A stretch of DNA of 64,000 bases from Larkinella sp. C7 (lineage in GTDB: Bacteria > Bacteroidota > Bacteroidia > Cytophagales > Spirosomataceae). The translations under genes were made by a program, and so were the position numbers. Every line of letters starts with the position of its first letter. Position 1 is the first letter of the stretch. The stretch is taken from positions 287,233-351,232 of the forward strand of contig NZ_VBSL01000007.1 in NCBI RefSeq assembly GCF_006149005.1. Reading direction: 5' to 3'. The notes below the pieces were generated by a model. The model was not told the origin of the DNA, made no database searches, and saw only the letters and a list, made by a program, of their open reading frames with translations. Below, piece by piece: positions 48,531-57,697 of the stretch.

Positions 48531-50842
48531 GAAATGGTCTAGCATACATATCGTTTTTTCTGATTCTGACGGGTTGCCACGTCGCCAGGCATATTCCGCC
48601 CGGCGAGAAACTCTACGTCGATACGGAAATCAAGGTTCAGGTGGATTCGACCGTTTCCAAAACCGAAAAAGAGCAGATTGAAACGGCGCTGGCTGAAATG
48701 GCACGTCCGGCACCCAACAAGCGGTTGTTCGGCTATCCGTATAAGGTCGGCTTGTATTACGTGATGGGCGAACCCAAAAAAGAGAAGGGATTCCGGGCGT
48801 GGTTTCGACGTAAACTTGGTGAACCGCCGGTTTTTGCGAGTGCCAATGCGCTATCGTCCAACTCCGCCAACTGGATGTCTTTCCTGGAAAATGAAGGCTA
48901 TTTCCGATCGACGGTTTCGGGTAGTTTGAAAGAGGAAGGTTATCAGGCCACGGGGGTTTATCAGGTGCAGGTGCAGCCACGCTATCACATCGACTCGGTC
49001 GCATTCCTGATGGATTCGACGTCATTGCGGAAACCGATGGTGGAAGTCAGAAAACGCAGTTTGCTCCGGAAAGACAATCCATACCGGTTTGAGTTGATCA
49101 AGCTGGAACGCGAACGGATTACGCAGGCTTTGCAGCGTCAGGGTTTTTTCTACTTTCAGCCCGACTACCTCGCGGTTTTGGCCGACAGCGCTTTGGGAAA
49201 ACACCGCACCCGTCTCTATCTGGCCATTAAGCCCGAAACGCCCCCGGCGGCTTTGCTACCGTACTCTGTGCGGGATATTTACGTGTATCCCAACTACAGC
49301 CTGTCTTCGGACACTCCCCAAAAGGATACGTCAGAAACGCAGGCTGTCAAATTTGGAAAACTGAATATTGTCGATCCCGATGAAATCTATAATCCGAAGT
49401 TATTTCGGGATATTATCGCCTTACAGCCGGGACGACGCTACAACAGCCGGGCGCAGGATCAAACGTTGTCGCGGTTCATCAATGTAGGTTCGTTCAAATT
49501 TGTCCGCAACCGGTTTGAACCGGATCAGCAGGGCGACTCGGCAGTGCTGGACGTACATTATTACCTGACACCTTATCCCAAGAAATCGGCCCGTCTGGAG
49601 ATTGCCGGCACCAGCCGCTCCAATAACCTGGTGGGCTCCCAGCTTTCGCTGAACTGGCGGAACCGGAACGTATTTGGCCGGTCTGATTTATTCACCATCA
49701 GTGCCAGTGCCGGGATTGAATTTCAGGTGGGCGCGCGCGGACAGGGCGTTGCCAATTACCGATACGGTATTCAGAACAGCCTGACGTTTCCCCGCTTGGT
49801 TACGCCAATTCCCATTAAATATTACCAGCGTGGGCAGGCTTTGCCCCAGACGATTGTTTCGTTGGGGTACGATTTGATCGTTCGGGGAGAATTGTATCAC
49901 TTGAATTCCTTTCTGGCGACGTTTGGCTATTCGTGGCGGAGCAGTCCGCGAACCGAGCATATTTTTCAGCCCATCAGCGTTAACTACGTGCTGCCTTCCA
50001 ACTTTACCGAAAAATTCTTTGCACTGGAAGACGACCCCAGCACCCGGCAACAGTATATCAATATTTTGCGTTCCGAACAGCTCATTCTGAGCACACTGTA
50101 TACCTACAATCTGAGCTCATCGCCCCGGACCAATTCAGCCTATACGTATCGGTTGAGTGTGAATGTCGAACCCGCCGGTAATCTGGCCTCGTGGCTGACC
50201 CGCAAAACGAATGAAGAGGGACGGGAAGCTATTTTTAACGTTCCGTATTCACAATTTTTCCGGATGGATGTCGACAGTCGGCATTTTTTCAAAGTATCGA
50301 AAAACATGACCTGGGCCAACCGGTTTTTCGGTGGGTTTGGTGTGCCCTACGGTAATTCGGATGAGCTACCTTTTGTGAAACAATACTTTGTGGGGGGAGC
50401 CAACAGTTTGCGGGCCTTCCGTCCCCGGGCGGTTGGCCCCGGGATTTTCACCCGAAACCTGGATGGTACGGTACAGCTTCAGGACGGTGGGGGTGACATC
50501 AAACTGGAATTCAATACTGAACTTCGCCCCAAATTCAATAAATACCTCCAGGGGGCTTTGTTTTTGGACGTTGGTAACGTCTGGATGTATTCCGACAATA
50601 CGTTCTATGGAACCGGAACGCAGTTCAAACCTGATTTTTACAAACAACTGGCTGTCGGCACGGGAGTGGGTCTCCGGGTGGATGTGTCATATTTTGTCGT
50701 CCGGTTTGACCTGGCGTTTCCGTTGCGCAAACCCTGGTTGCCGGAAGGGCAGCAGTGGGTTGCCGACGAAATTGCTCCCGGCAACCGAGCCTGGCGCCGG
50801 GAGAATTTGATCCTGAATGTTGCCGTTGGGTATCCGTTTTAA
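48527..50842 (+). CDS. TamA/BamA-family outer-membrane lipoprotein
   Basis: This 771-aa Omp85-type protein has a lipoprotein signal with Cys17 (LTGC), POTRA-like domains in the N-terminal half (residues about 30-340) and a C-terminal surface-antigen barrel. The barrel contains FFVGGANSLRAFRPRAVGPG, a match to the family motif GGxxxxRGF/AF, and ends in NVAVGYPF. Its gene overlaps tamB by 4 bp. A lipid-anchored TamA is typical of Bacteroidota (TamL). The pair should work together at the outer membrane. Confidence 0.92.
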   Translation: MRNGLAYISFFLILTGCHVARHIPPGEKLYVDTEIKVQVDSTVSKTEKEQIETALAEMARPAPNKRLFGYPYKVGLYYVMGEPKKEKGFRAWFRRKLGEPPVFASANALSSNSANWMSFLENEGYFRSTVSGSLKEEGYQATGVYQVQVQPRYHIDSVAFLMDSTSLRKPMVEVRKRSLLRKDNPYRFELIKLERERITQALQRQGFFYFQPDYLAVLADSALGKHRTRLYLAIKPETPPAALLPYSVRDIYVYPNYSLSSDTPQKDTSETQAVKFGKLNIVDPDEIYNPKLFRDIIALQPGRRYNSRAQDQTLSRFINVGSFKFVRNRFEPDQQGDSAVLDVHYYLTPYPKKSARLEIAGTSRSNNLVGSQLSLNWRNRNVFGRSDLFTISASAGIEFQVGARGQGVANYRYGIQNSLTFPRLVTPIPIKYYQRGQALPQTIVSLGYDLIVRGELYHLNSFLATFGYSWRSSPRTEHIFQPISVNYVLPSNFTEKFFALEDDPSTRQQYINILRSEQLILSTLYTYNLSSSPRTNSAYTYRLSVNVEPAGNLASWLTRKTNEEGREAIFNVPYSQFFRMDVDSRHFFKVSKNMTWANRFFGGFGVPYGNSDELPFVKQYFVGGANSLRAFRPRAVGPGIFTRNLDGTVQLQDGGGDIKLEFNTELRPKFNKYLQGALFLDVGNVWMYSDNTFYGTGTQFKPDFYKQLAVGTGVGLRVDVSYFVVRFDLAFPLRKPWLPEGQQWVADEIAPGNRAWRRENLILNVAVGYPF

Positions 50843-50858
50843 CCCTGGCGTTCATTTG

Positions 50859-51356
50859 TCAGAGTTCTGTTGTGGAATGAAAGGTTCCATCGCTGTTGAA
50901 CAGAACCCGCCAAATCCGAGCATTCGTTGCATCCAGCAGGATGACCCGCAAGGACTTGTTCGCTTCGTCGTTGGCGTCCGTCAAAACCGTGTGGATGCTG
51001 CTTCCGGGAAAGGTTTCGCTCAGATGCGTGCGGGTTGTTGCCGACAATGAGTCCGGACTGAGCAGCGCGCCCTGTTCAACTACGAGTCCGCTCGTTTGGA
51101 GGAGAGCGACTTTCGCAGTGGCTCCTTCCGTGAAACGGGCCTCCCAAATTCGATCCTGAAGACGATTCCAAGTCACCGACTGGGCGCTGGGAAACGCCGT
51201 TTTGAAGCCACTGTAAGCCCCCAGTGATACCCCCGAACGAGCAGCCTCATTAATTAAGTCGGCACCGGCTTTGTCCTGGCAATTGAAACTGATGGTAGCT
51301 AGAGCCAGGAGGCTGAAAAGGATTTTTAACCGGGAAATGAATGAATTGCATTTCAT
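50859..51356 (-). CDS. PepSY-like (DUF2874-type) lipoprotein
   Basis: The 165-aa protein has a lipoprotein-like signal with Cys26 (SFNC), then two related halves: FKTAFPSAQSVTWNRLQDRIWEARF and a later SETFPGSSIHTV with ARIWRVLFNSDG. These halves match the putative beta-lactamase-inhibitor-like/PepSY pattern of Bacteroidota. It lies 112 bp downstream of the metal-efflux pump gene on the same strand and may belong to that operon. Function is unknown. Confidence 0.7.
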   Translation of the reverse strand: MKCNSFISRLKILFSLLALATISFNCQDKAGADLINEAARSGVSLGAYSGFKTAFPSAQSVTWNRLQDRIWEARFTEGATAKVALLQTSGLVVEQGALLSPDSLSATTRTHLSETFPGSSIHTVLTDANDEANKSLRVILLDATNARIWRVLFNSDGTFHSTTEL

Positions 51357-51467
51357 GTTTCGAAGTGTTTAAGTGAAAAAACTAACGGATTGCTTATGAT
51401 TCGCTTGCTGCCCCAAACTTCTTCGAGGGGCAGCAAGCGAAAGTCATGTAGTGAAGGGCCGACCTGA

Positions 51468-54400
51468 TTATTCGTCCAGATCCTGGAGCCGGTGAACCCG
51501 GTGACGGTAGAAAAACCGGTAGATGATGGGAAAAACCAGCAGCGTCAAAACGGTGGCGGTTATCAACCCGCCGATGACGACAATCGCCAGCGGTTTCTGG
51601 GTTTCCGATCCAATTCCGGTGGAAAGTGCGGCTGGCAGCAGCCCGATGGCTGCCATCAGTGCCGTCATAACGACGGGGCGTATGCGCGACTGAACCCCGT
51701 CCCGAATGGCCTCGTCCAGCGACATTCGGGCCAGTAGATTTTTGTTGAAGACCGAGATCAGAATCACCCCATTTTGCACGCAGATTCCAAAAAGAGCGAT
51801 GAAGCCAACCCCCGCCGAAATGCCGAAATTCATGCTCGTCGCGTGGAGCGCCAGAATACCGCCAATCAGGGCAAACGGAACATTGAGCAACACCAGACCC
51901 GCATCTTTGGTGTTGCCGAAGGTGATGAATAAGATCACGAAAATGGCCGCCAGACTGATCGGAACAACCTGCGCCAGCCGCTCGGTGGCCCGCACCTGGT
52001 TTTCAAATTCCCCAACCCATTCCATCGAGTAGTCTTTGCCGGGGTTGATGGCCGCATTGACTTTTTTCTGGGCTTCGGCAATCGTGCTGCCCAAATCACG
52101 CCCTCGCACCGAAAACTTGACGCCGATAAATCGCTGATTGATATCGCGATAGATAAAGGCCGGACCGGTTTGCTTCTTGAGCGAAGCGATTTCCCGCAGC
52201 GGAATCAGACCGCCTTTCAGGGTCGGCACCATCAGACTCATGATGTCTTCTTCGCTCTGGCGGTATTCGTCCTGATACCGGACCCGAATGTCGAACCGGC
52301 GTTCACCTTCGTACAGAACCGATGCGGTTTTTCCACCAATCGCCATCTCGATCACCGCCTGCGCATCCGCCGTGGTAACGCCGTACAACGCCATTTTGTG
52401 GTCGTGAAACAACACGCTGATCTCCGGTTGGCCGACGTTTCGGATCACGCCCAGATCCCGGACGCCTTCAACATCTTTCATGGCGTTCAGAACCTGATCG
52501 GCGTATTTTTCCAGCTTGTAAATATCCGGCCCGAAGATTTTTACGCCGTTGCTGGCTTTGTAACCAGCGACGGCTTCGGCCACGTTGTCGATAATGGGCT
52601 GCGAATAATTGTAGACAATGCCCGGATAATTCCGCAGTTTTCGGTCCATTTCATCGGTCAGTTCTTCCACCGACAGCTTGCGTTTCCAGTTGTCTTTGGG
52701 GGCCAGATCGACCTGAAACTGGCAGAAGTAAAAACCGTTCGGATCGGTACCGTCGTTGGACCGACCCACCTGCGAAAGCACCTGATTGACTTCCGGAAAC
52801 GTCTTCAGATCGCGACGGATCTGCCCGGCCATCTCCACGCTTTCGGGCAGCGACAGACTCATGGGCAACTCGGCCGTAACCCACAGTGCGCCCTCGTTCA
52901 GTTGCGGCAAAAACTCTGTTCCGAGAAACCGGGCGGAGAAAAAGGTGCCGCCCATCAGCAGCAAAGCGACCACGATGCTAAACTTCTTACGAACGTAGCA
53001 CCAGCCAAAACCCGCCATGACGATGCGGTTGAAGAAATTGACGATGGGGTTGTTCTTTTCGCGGACGTTCTTCTTCAGCAAAATGGAACACAAAACCGGC
53101 ACCAGCGTCAGCGTAAACAGCAACGCACCCAACAAAGCAAAACCGAGCGTCCAGGCCAGCGGTGAGAACATTTTGCCCTCGACTTTCTGGAAAGCGAAAA
53201 TGGGCAGCAGGGCCGTGATGATGATGAGTTTGGAGAAGAAAACGGCCTTGCCCAGTTCGCCACCGGTTTTTTTGATGAGCCCTAATTTGGCCAGTTTGTT
53301 GAATCGGGCCATGCCGACTTTGTGCGCCTGATGATCGAGGGTGACAAAAATTCCCTCGACCATCACCACGGCCCCGTCGATGATGATCCCGAAATCGACC
53401 GCTCCCATCGAGAGTAGATTGGCGGACATTCCCCTCAATTTCAGACACATAAACGCAAACAGCAACGCCAGCGGAATGATGATCGAAACGATGAGCGTGG
53501 TTCGCCAGTCGGCCATGAACAGAAAAACCATCACCGTCACCAGCACGATGCCTTCGGTCAGGTTGTGCAGAACCGTGTGCGTGCAGAACTCGATCAGGTT
53601 GTCGCGGTCGTAAAACGTCACCAGCTTGACGTCCGGTGGCAAGACCCGTGTATTCAACTGCTCGATTTTGGCCTTCACGCGCCCCAGCACTTCACTGGGA
53701 TTTTCGCCCTTCCGCATCACCACGATGCCTTGCACGACGTCGTCATCGGCATCCAATCCTACCTGGCCTACGCGTGGCAACTGCGATTCGGCCACCTCCG
53801 CGACGTTTTTGACCAAAACCGGGTTGCCGTTCAGTTCCTCGATAATGATGTTGCCGATGTCCTGAATGGACGTTAACAGGCCAATGCCGCGAACCACATA
53901 CGCCTGGCCGCTTTTTTCGATGACATCGCCCCCGACGTTGATGTTACTGCGGGTAACGGCCTGGTACACTTCCAATGGTGTCAGATCGTATTTGGCCAGT
54001 TGCGTCGGGTTGACGCGCAGTTCGTAGATTTTCTGCCGACCACCAAACGCCACGACATCGGCCACGCCCGGAACACTCCGCAACTGCCGGTCGATCACCC
54101 AGTTGTGAACCGTCAGCAGTTCGCGGCTATCCCGTTTGTCGCTTTTCAGTGTGAAGCGGTAAATTTCACCCGTTGGGCCATAAGGCGGCTGCACATCCGG
54201 CTCGACGCCCTCGGGCAATGCGATGTTACGGAGTTGATTGTTAACCTGTTGTCGGGCGAAGAAGTCTTCGACCTCATCTTCAAAAATGATTTTGATGACC
54301 GACAACCCAAACATCGTGACGGAGCGGACGTTGGTTTTTTTCTGCACCGAATTCATGGCTACTTCGATGGGAACGGTCACGAAACGTTCGATTTCTTCAG

Positions 54401-54581
54401 CGCTCCGGCCGTTCCATTCGGTCACCACAATAATCTGCGTATTGGTGACATCGGGGAACGCTTCCAGGGGCGTGTTGAGGTAACTGAACACCCCGGCGAT
54501 GACCAGACCGGCGGTCATGAAAAAGATAAAAAACCGGTTTTTTAGCGAAAAACCGACTATATTCCGAATGAACTGGTTCAT
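51468..54581 (-). CDS. CzcA-type heavy-metal RND efflux pump
   Basis: This inner-membrane RND transporter (1037 aa) exports divalent metals in exchange for protons. The TM4 signature DFGIIIDGAVVMVEG contains the Asp/Asp/Glu set of the CzcA-like (Co/Zn/Cd/Ni) branch rather than the CusA copper/silver branch. Twelve membrane segments and two large periplasmic loops are evident. It is the third gene of a czcC-czcB-czcA-ordered operon, with a 3-bp gap after the adaptor gene. Exact metal specificity is not decided by sequence alone. Confidence 0.94.
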   Translation of the reverse strand: MNQFIRNIVGFSLKNRFFIFFMTAGLVIAGVFSYLNTPLEAFPDVTNTQIIVVTEWNGRSAEEIERFVTVPIEVAMNSVQKKTNVRSVTMFGLSVIKIIFEDEVEDFFARQQVNNQLRNIALPEGVEPDVQPPYGPTGEIYRFTLKSDKRDSRELLTVHNWVIDRQLRSVPGVADVVAFGGRQKIYELRVNPTQLAKYDLTPLEVYQAVTRSNINVGGDVIEKSGQAYVVRGIGLLTSIQDIGNIIIEELNGNPVLVKNVAEVAESQLPRVGQVGLDADDDVVQGIVVMRKGENPSEVLGRVKAKIEQLNTRVLPPDVKLVTFYDRDNLIEFCTHTVLHNLTEGIVLVTVMVFLFMADWRTTLIVSIIIPLALLFAFMCLKLRGMSANLLSMGAVDFGIIIDGAVVMVEGIFVTLDHQAHKVGMARFNKLAKLGLIKKTGGELGKAVFFSKLIIITALLPIFAFQKVEGKMFSPLAWTLGFALLGALLFTLTLVPVLCSILLKKNVREKNNPIVNFFNRIVMAGFGWCYVRKKFSIVVALLLMGGTFFSARFLGTEFLPQLNEGALWVTAELPMSLSLPESVEMAGQIRRDLKTFPEVNQVLSQVGRSNDGTDPNGFYFCQFQVDLAPKDNWKRKLSVEELTDEMDRKLRNYPGIVYNYSQPIIDNVAEAVAGYKASNGVKIFGPDIYKLEKYADQVLNAMKDVEGVRDLGVIRNVGQPEISVLFHDHKMALYGVTTADAQAVIEMAIGGKTASVLYEGERRFDIRVRYQDEYRQSEEDIMSLMVPTLKGGLIPLREIASLKKQTGPAFIYRDINQRFIGVKFSVRGRDLGSTIAEAQKKVNAAINPGKDYSMEWVGEFENQVRATERLAQVVPISLAAIFVILFITFGNTKDAGLVLLNVPFALIGGILALHATSMNFGISAGVGFIALFGICVQNGVILISVFNKNLLARMSLDEAIRDGVQSRIRPVVMTALMAAIGLLPAALSTGIGSETQKPLAIVVIGGLITATVLTLLVFPIIYRFFYRHRVHRLQDLDE

Positions 54582-54584
54582 GAG

Positions 54585-55670
54585 TTAGTTGTTCAGGGCG
54601 TTGTAAATCAGGATCTGATTCTTGGAAACCACGGTTTCGCCGGGCTTCAGACCCGCGTCGAGGTAGGTGATGGCCCGTAGCGTTTTATGGACAGACACCT
54701 CCCGGACCTCCATATCGCTCCGGTTGCGATAGACGACGACGTAATTTTTCGAGCGGTCGAAAATAACCGCATCGGTCGGCACGGTTGCCAGTTGCTGGCC
54801 CGTCTCCAGCGTCAGCCGGATGGTCGCGTGCATCTGCGGTTTCAGCTTGTAATCCGGATTGGCCAGCCGAATCCGCACGCTCATGGCTTTGGTGTTGGCA
54901 TCGAGTACGCTGTAGATTTTATCCACTTTGCCCCGAAAAACCGCATCGGGATAACTCAGCGTTTCGATCTGGGCCGCCATCCCGGTTTTGACCCGGCCAA
55001 TGTCGCTTTCATTGACGTTCGCCATCACCCAGACGTCCTTGATGTCGCCAATGGTGAAGAGATTGTCTGCGTTATCGGCCCGGAGTTGCAGGCCGGGATT
55101 GACGTTTTTCTCGATGATGAACCCGGAAATGGGGGCTTTTACCGTGTAGTTACTGGTTTTACCCAGGCCATAAATCTGGAAGACTTCCTGCAGCCGGGCC
55201 AGTTCGGCTTCGGCCTGGCTGACTTCGTTTTGTGCCTGAACCACATCACGCTGGGCGTTCAATTTGCTTTCGTTCAGGTCCTGAGCAATGCGCAGGTTTT
55301 TCTGGGCGACCAGCAATCCCGACTGGGCCTGGATCATCTGCCGTTCCAGATCGGCCACTTCGCCGGATCGGATCAGCGCCAGCGTTTGCCCTTTCCGAAC
55401 GTAATCGCCCAATTCAACCGGCACGGTTTCCACGTTGCCACCCACCAGCGGAAACACCTTGATGACCTTGTTTTCGTCGGCCACAACGCGGCCCACCAGC
55501 GTCAATTCGTTTCGAACGGGCTGGTTTACAACCGAGTCAAGCCGAATGCGTTTCAGCATCGTATCCGATAGCATGAAGGCTTTCGTTTCTTCGGCAACCG
55601 GTGGCGTATCGCAACTGAATAGTCCCATCCCTGCCGCCAGCAGCAAGGTGATGATGATGATTTTGTTCAT
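54585..55670 (-). CDS. RND efflux periplasmic adaptor (CzcB-type) lipoprotein
   Basis: The membrane-fusion protein (361 aa) links the RND pump to the outer-membrane channel. It has a lipoprotein signal with Cys20 (LFSC), lipoyl-like halves around a coiled-coil hairpin (about residues 105-175), and beta-barrel and membrane-proximal domains (GFIIEKNVNPGLQLRADNADN, VWVMANVNESDIGRVKTG). It sits 4 bp after the TolC-like gene and 3 bp before czcA. Confidence 0.93.
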   Translation of the reverse strand: MNKIIIITLLLAAGMGLFSCDTPPVAEETKAFMLSDTMLKRIRLDSVVNQPVRNELTLVGRVVADENKVIKVFPLVGGNVETVPVELGDYVRKGQTLALIRSGEVADLERQMIQAQSGLLVAQKNLRIAQDLNESKLNAQRDVVQAQNEVSQAEAELARLQEVFQIYGLGKTSNYTVKAPISGFIIEKNVNPGLQLRADNADNLFTIGDIKDVWVMANVNESDIGRVKTGMAAQIETLSYPDAVFRGKVDKIYSVLDANTKAMSVRIRLANPDYKLKPQMHATIRLTLETGQQLATVPTDAVIFDRSKNYVVVYRNRSDMEVREVSVHKTLRAITYLDAGLKPGETVVSKNQILIYNALNN

Positions 55671-55674
55671 TTGA

Positions 55675-56925
55675 TTAGTTTGACAGGTTGGTACCCATGA
55701 TGTAGTTAAATTCCTCGTAAGCCGCCATACGATCGGTTTTCAGGCGGTTTAGATCCCGGATGTTTTCCGTATAGGCTTCGAAGAGATCGACAAATTCGAG
55801 GAGGGGGATATTTCGCTTCATGAAATTGGCGAGCACGCCCTTGTTCAGCTCTTCGAATTGTTCCGCAAAACGACCTTCAACCGACCGGATCATCTGATCG
55901 GCGTTGCGGATTTTTTGCCAAACCGCCGTCACCTCGTTTTCCACCTGAATCGTCTTCTGCTGTTGCAGTTGTTGCTGGTATCCGATCTGGCTTTTGGCCG
56001 CCCGAATGGCGCCCTGGTTGCGGTTGAACAGCGGCAGATCCATCGAGACCGACAACCCGGTGTAATTCTGGATGTAATTGGACGACTGGTCGTAGACGCC
56101 ACCGACACGCACATCCGGTCTGGCCAGCGCTTTTTGCAGATTGTAGTTGAGCTGGGCCTGCCGGGTTAGCGATTCGCTGATGCGAACATCCGGGCGGTTT
56201 TGGAGAGCCAGCGTCCGGAGTGAATCCAACGGGAGTTCCGGCATCTGAAACCGTGCCAGAGCGGCCTCATCGGCCAGCGCCTGGATGGGTTGATTCGTTG
56301 AAAGCAGGGTTTGCAAAAACTGCTGTTGATCCAGGAGTTGGGATCGTATTTCGGTACGGTCTTTCGAAAGCTGAAAGAGCAGGGACTTGAGCCGCAGGAG
56401 TTCCAGCAGCGAAACGTTGTTACGCTGGTACTGCTCCTCAAACGCATTGACCGTATTTTGCAAAATCGCAAGCTGCTGGTCATATTGCCGCAGGGTGTTC
56501 TGCTGGAAGTACATTTCGTAGAACCGGGTATGCAACTCGAAACGGAGTGCCCGGAGCAGATCGCGAAATCCCAGCTCAGTCAGGTGCGCCGACTCCTGCG
56601 CCAGGGCAATCCGTTTGTTGCGTTTGCCGACGGTGTAGAGCAGTTGCTCGATGGCGACGAATTTTTGCCCCTGCCTACCAACGTCCAGTGCCCGGCGCCG
56701 TTCGGGGTTGTAGGCATTGATTTCTGCCGTAATCGTAGGATTGTCGAACAAACCCGCCTGGATTACCTCGGCCTGAGCGGCTTCAATCTGGTAACGCCCG
56801 GCCAGTGCGAGCAGATTTCTCCCAACGAACAGGCTATCAGCCTGCCGGAGATGGACGGACAACGTGTCTTGGGCCCGGGCCACCCCGCTCAAAAGCAGGA
56901 CCGCCAGGGTCACATAGTTGATCAT
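55675..56925 (-). CDS. TolC-family outer-membrane efflux protein (CzcC-type)
   Basis: The 416-aa protein has a signal peptide ending ARAQ and two related halves of long helices with beta strands, as in TolC/CzcC. Characteristic segments are LALAGRYQIEAAQAEVIQAG, LALQNRPDVRISE and VSMDLPLFNRNQGAIRAAKS. It is the outer-membrane exit channel of the metal-efflux system, 4 bp before the adaptor gene. Confidence 0.93.
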   Translation of the reverse strand: MINYVTLAVLLLSGVARAQDTLSVHLRQADSLFVGRNLLALAGRYQIEAAQAEVIQAGLFDNPTITAEINAYNPERRRALDVGRQGQKFVAIEQLLYTVGKRNKRIALAQESAHLTELGFRDLLRALRFELHTRFYEMYFQQNTLRQYDQQLAILQNTVNAFEEQYQRNNVSLLELLRLKSLLFQLSKDRTEIRSQLLDQQQFLQTLLSTNQPIQALADEAALARFQMPELPLDSLRTLALQNRPDVRISESLTRQAQLNYNLQKALARPDVRVGGVYDQSSNYIQNYTGLSVSMDLPLFNRNQGAIRAAKSQIGYQQQLQQQKTIQVENEVTAVWQKIRNADQMIRSVEGRFAEQFEELNKGVLANFMKRNIPLLEFVDLFEAYTENIRDLNRLKTDRMAAYEEFNYIMGTNLSN

Positions 56926-57117
56926 GATCTGAAGTTATCGTAAGAAAAGAATGGCAGGGCCGCGCAGTTGCAGGACCGGCGAAATGCACAGCGACCGATT
57001 ACGAACAACCGACGCAGCAAGACAGCGGATGAAGACAACCGGCGGATGCGAAAAACAGAAGAAACAAACGGGCAACGGACTACAGGAAACCGGTCATTTC
57101 TTCACACAAAAGGGGAA

Positions 57118-57528
57118 TTAGGCCTGTTGGGGCGGGGGAGAATCGATCTCAGGAGAGTGAGACGAATAGAAGGAAGCCGTGAAGAAATACTTCCTGGGAA
57201 TCAGTAAGGAAAAACTAATGGGTATTTTCTGTAGCGGGACCATCACCGTGGGAGCAGTCCAGTCATAAACCGTCTTGACGAGTTTAACGGCAATCGGGTG
57301 ATCTGGATCGTCCCGTTCAGGAACGGCATTGGGAATGGCCAGAACTTTTTCAAGCAGAACCTCGCCAATACTTTCCATTTTGTTGACCGATAGATCTTCT
57401 GCACCCATATTCTGACTGGTAGATAGGGTGAGATGATCCGGGGCATCGATGCTGAAGTTGAGGACATTGATGGCCATCAACAGACAGAAAAGCCGGTGCA
57501 GAAAAGGAAGCCGACGCAGGTTTTTCAT
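57118..57528 (-). CDS. Small exported protein preceding the metal-efflux operon
   Basis: The 136-aa protein starts with a basic, hydrophobic signal-like segment (LHRLFCLLMAINVLNFSI), then an acidic middle (ESIGEVLLEKVL, NAVPERDDPDH), and ends with a proline-rich SPPPQQA tail. Proteins of this pattern often precede czcCBA-type operons in Bacteroidota, as far as I recall, but they have no named function. The 192-bp gap to the TolC-like gene holds no gene I can support. A role in metal sensing or binding would be inference from position only. Confidence 0.6.
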   Translation of the reverse strand: MKNLRRLPFLHRLFCLLMAINVLNFSIDAPDHLTLSTSQNMGAEDLSVNKMESIGEVLLEKVLAIPNAVPERDDPDHPIAVKLVKTVYDWTAPTVMVPLQKIPISFSLLIPRKYFFTASFYSSHSPEIDSPPPQQA

Positions 57529-57662
57529 GTAATCTATGCGGCAAAGATACGGTAAATTGCCGAATATTAACCCATTGTCCTCAAAATGGCGCTGGTAAAG
57601 GGTAATGAAAAGGTTATAAAATAGCTAATCGCCGGGAAAGGTAGACAATAGGGAGTAGATCA

Positions 57663-57691
57663 ACGAGGGTCAGTTTTTTCCTGACCCTCGT
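57663..57691 (-). terminator. Hairpin after rtcB
   Basis: ACGAGGGTCAG (57663-57673) pairs perfectly with CTGACCCTCGT (57681-57691), 7-nt loop. It starts 6 bp after the rtcB stop on the minus strand. No strong T run follows on that strand, so termination is plausible but not certain. Confidence 0.6.
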
Positions 57692-57697
57692 CAGTGT

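Noticed and set aside
52170..53165. 331-aa open frame antisense to the czcA-like gene
   Set aside because: Shadow frame with no domain; the RND pump frame is complete.
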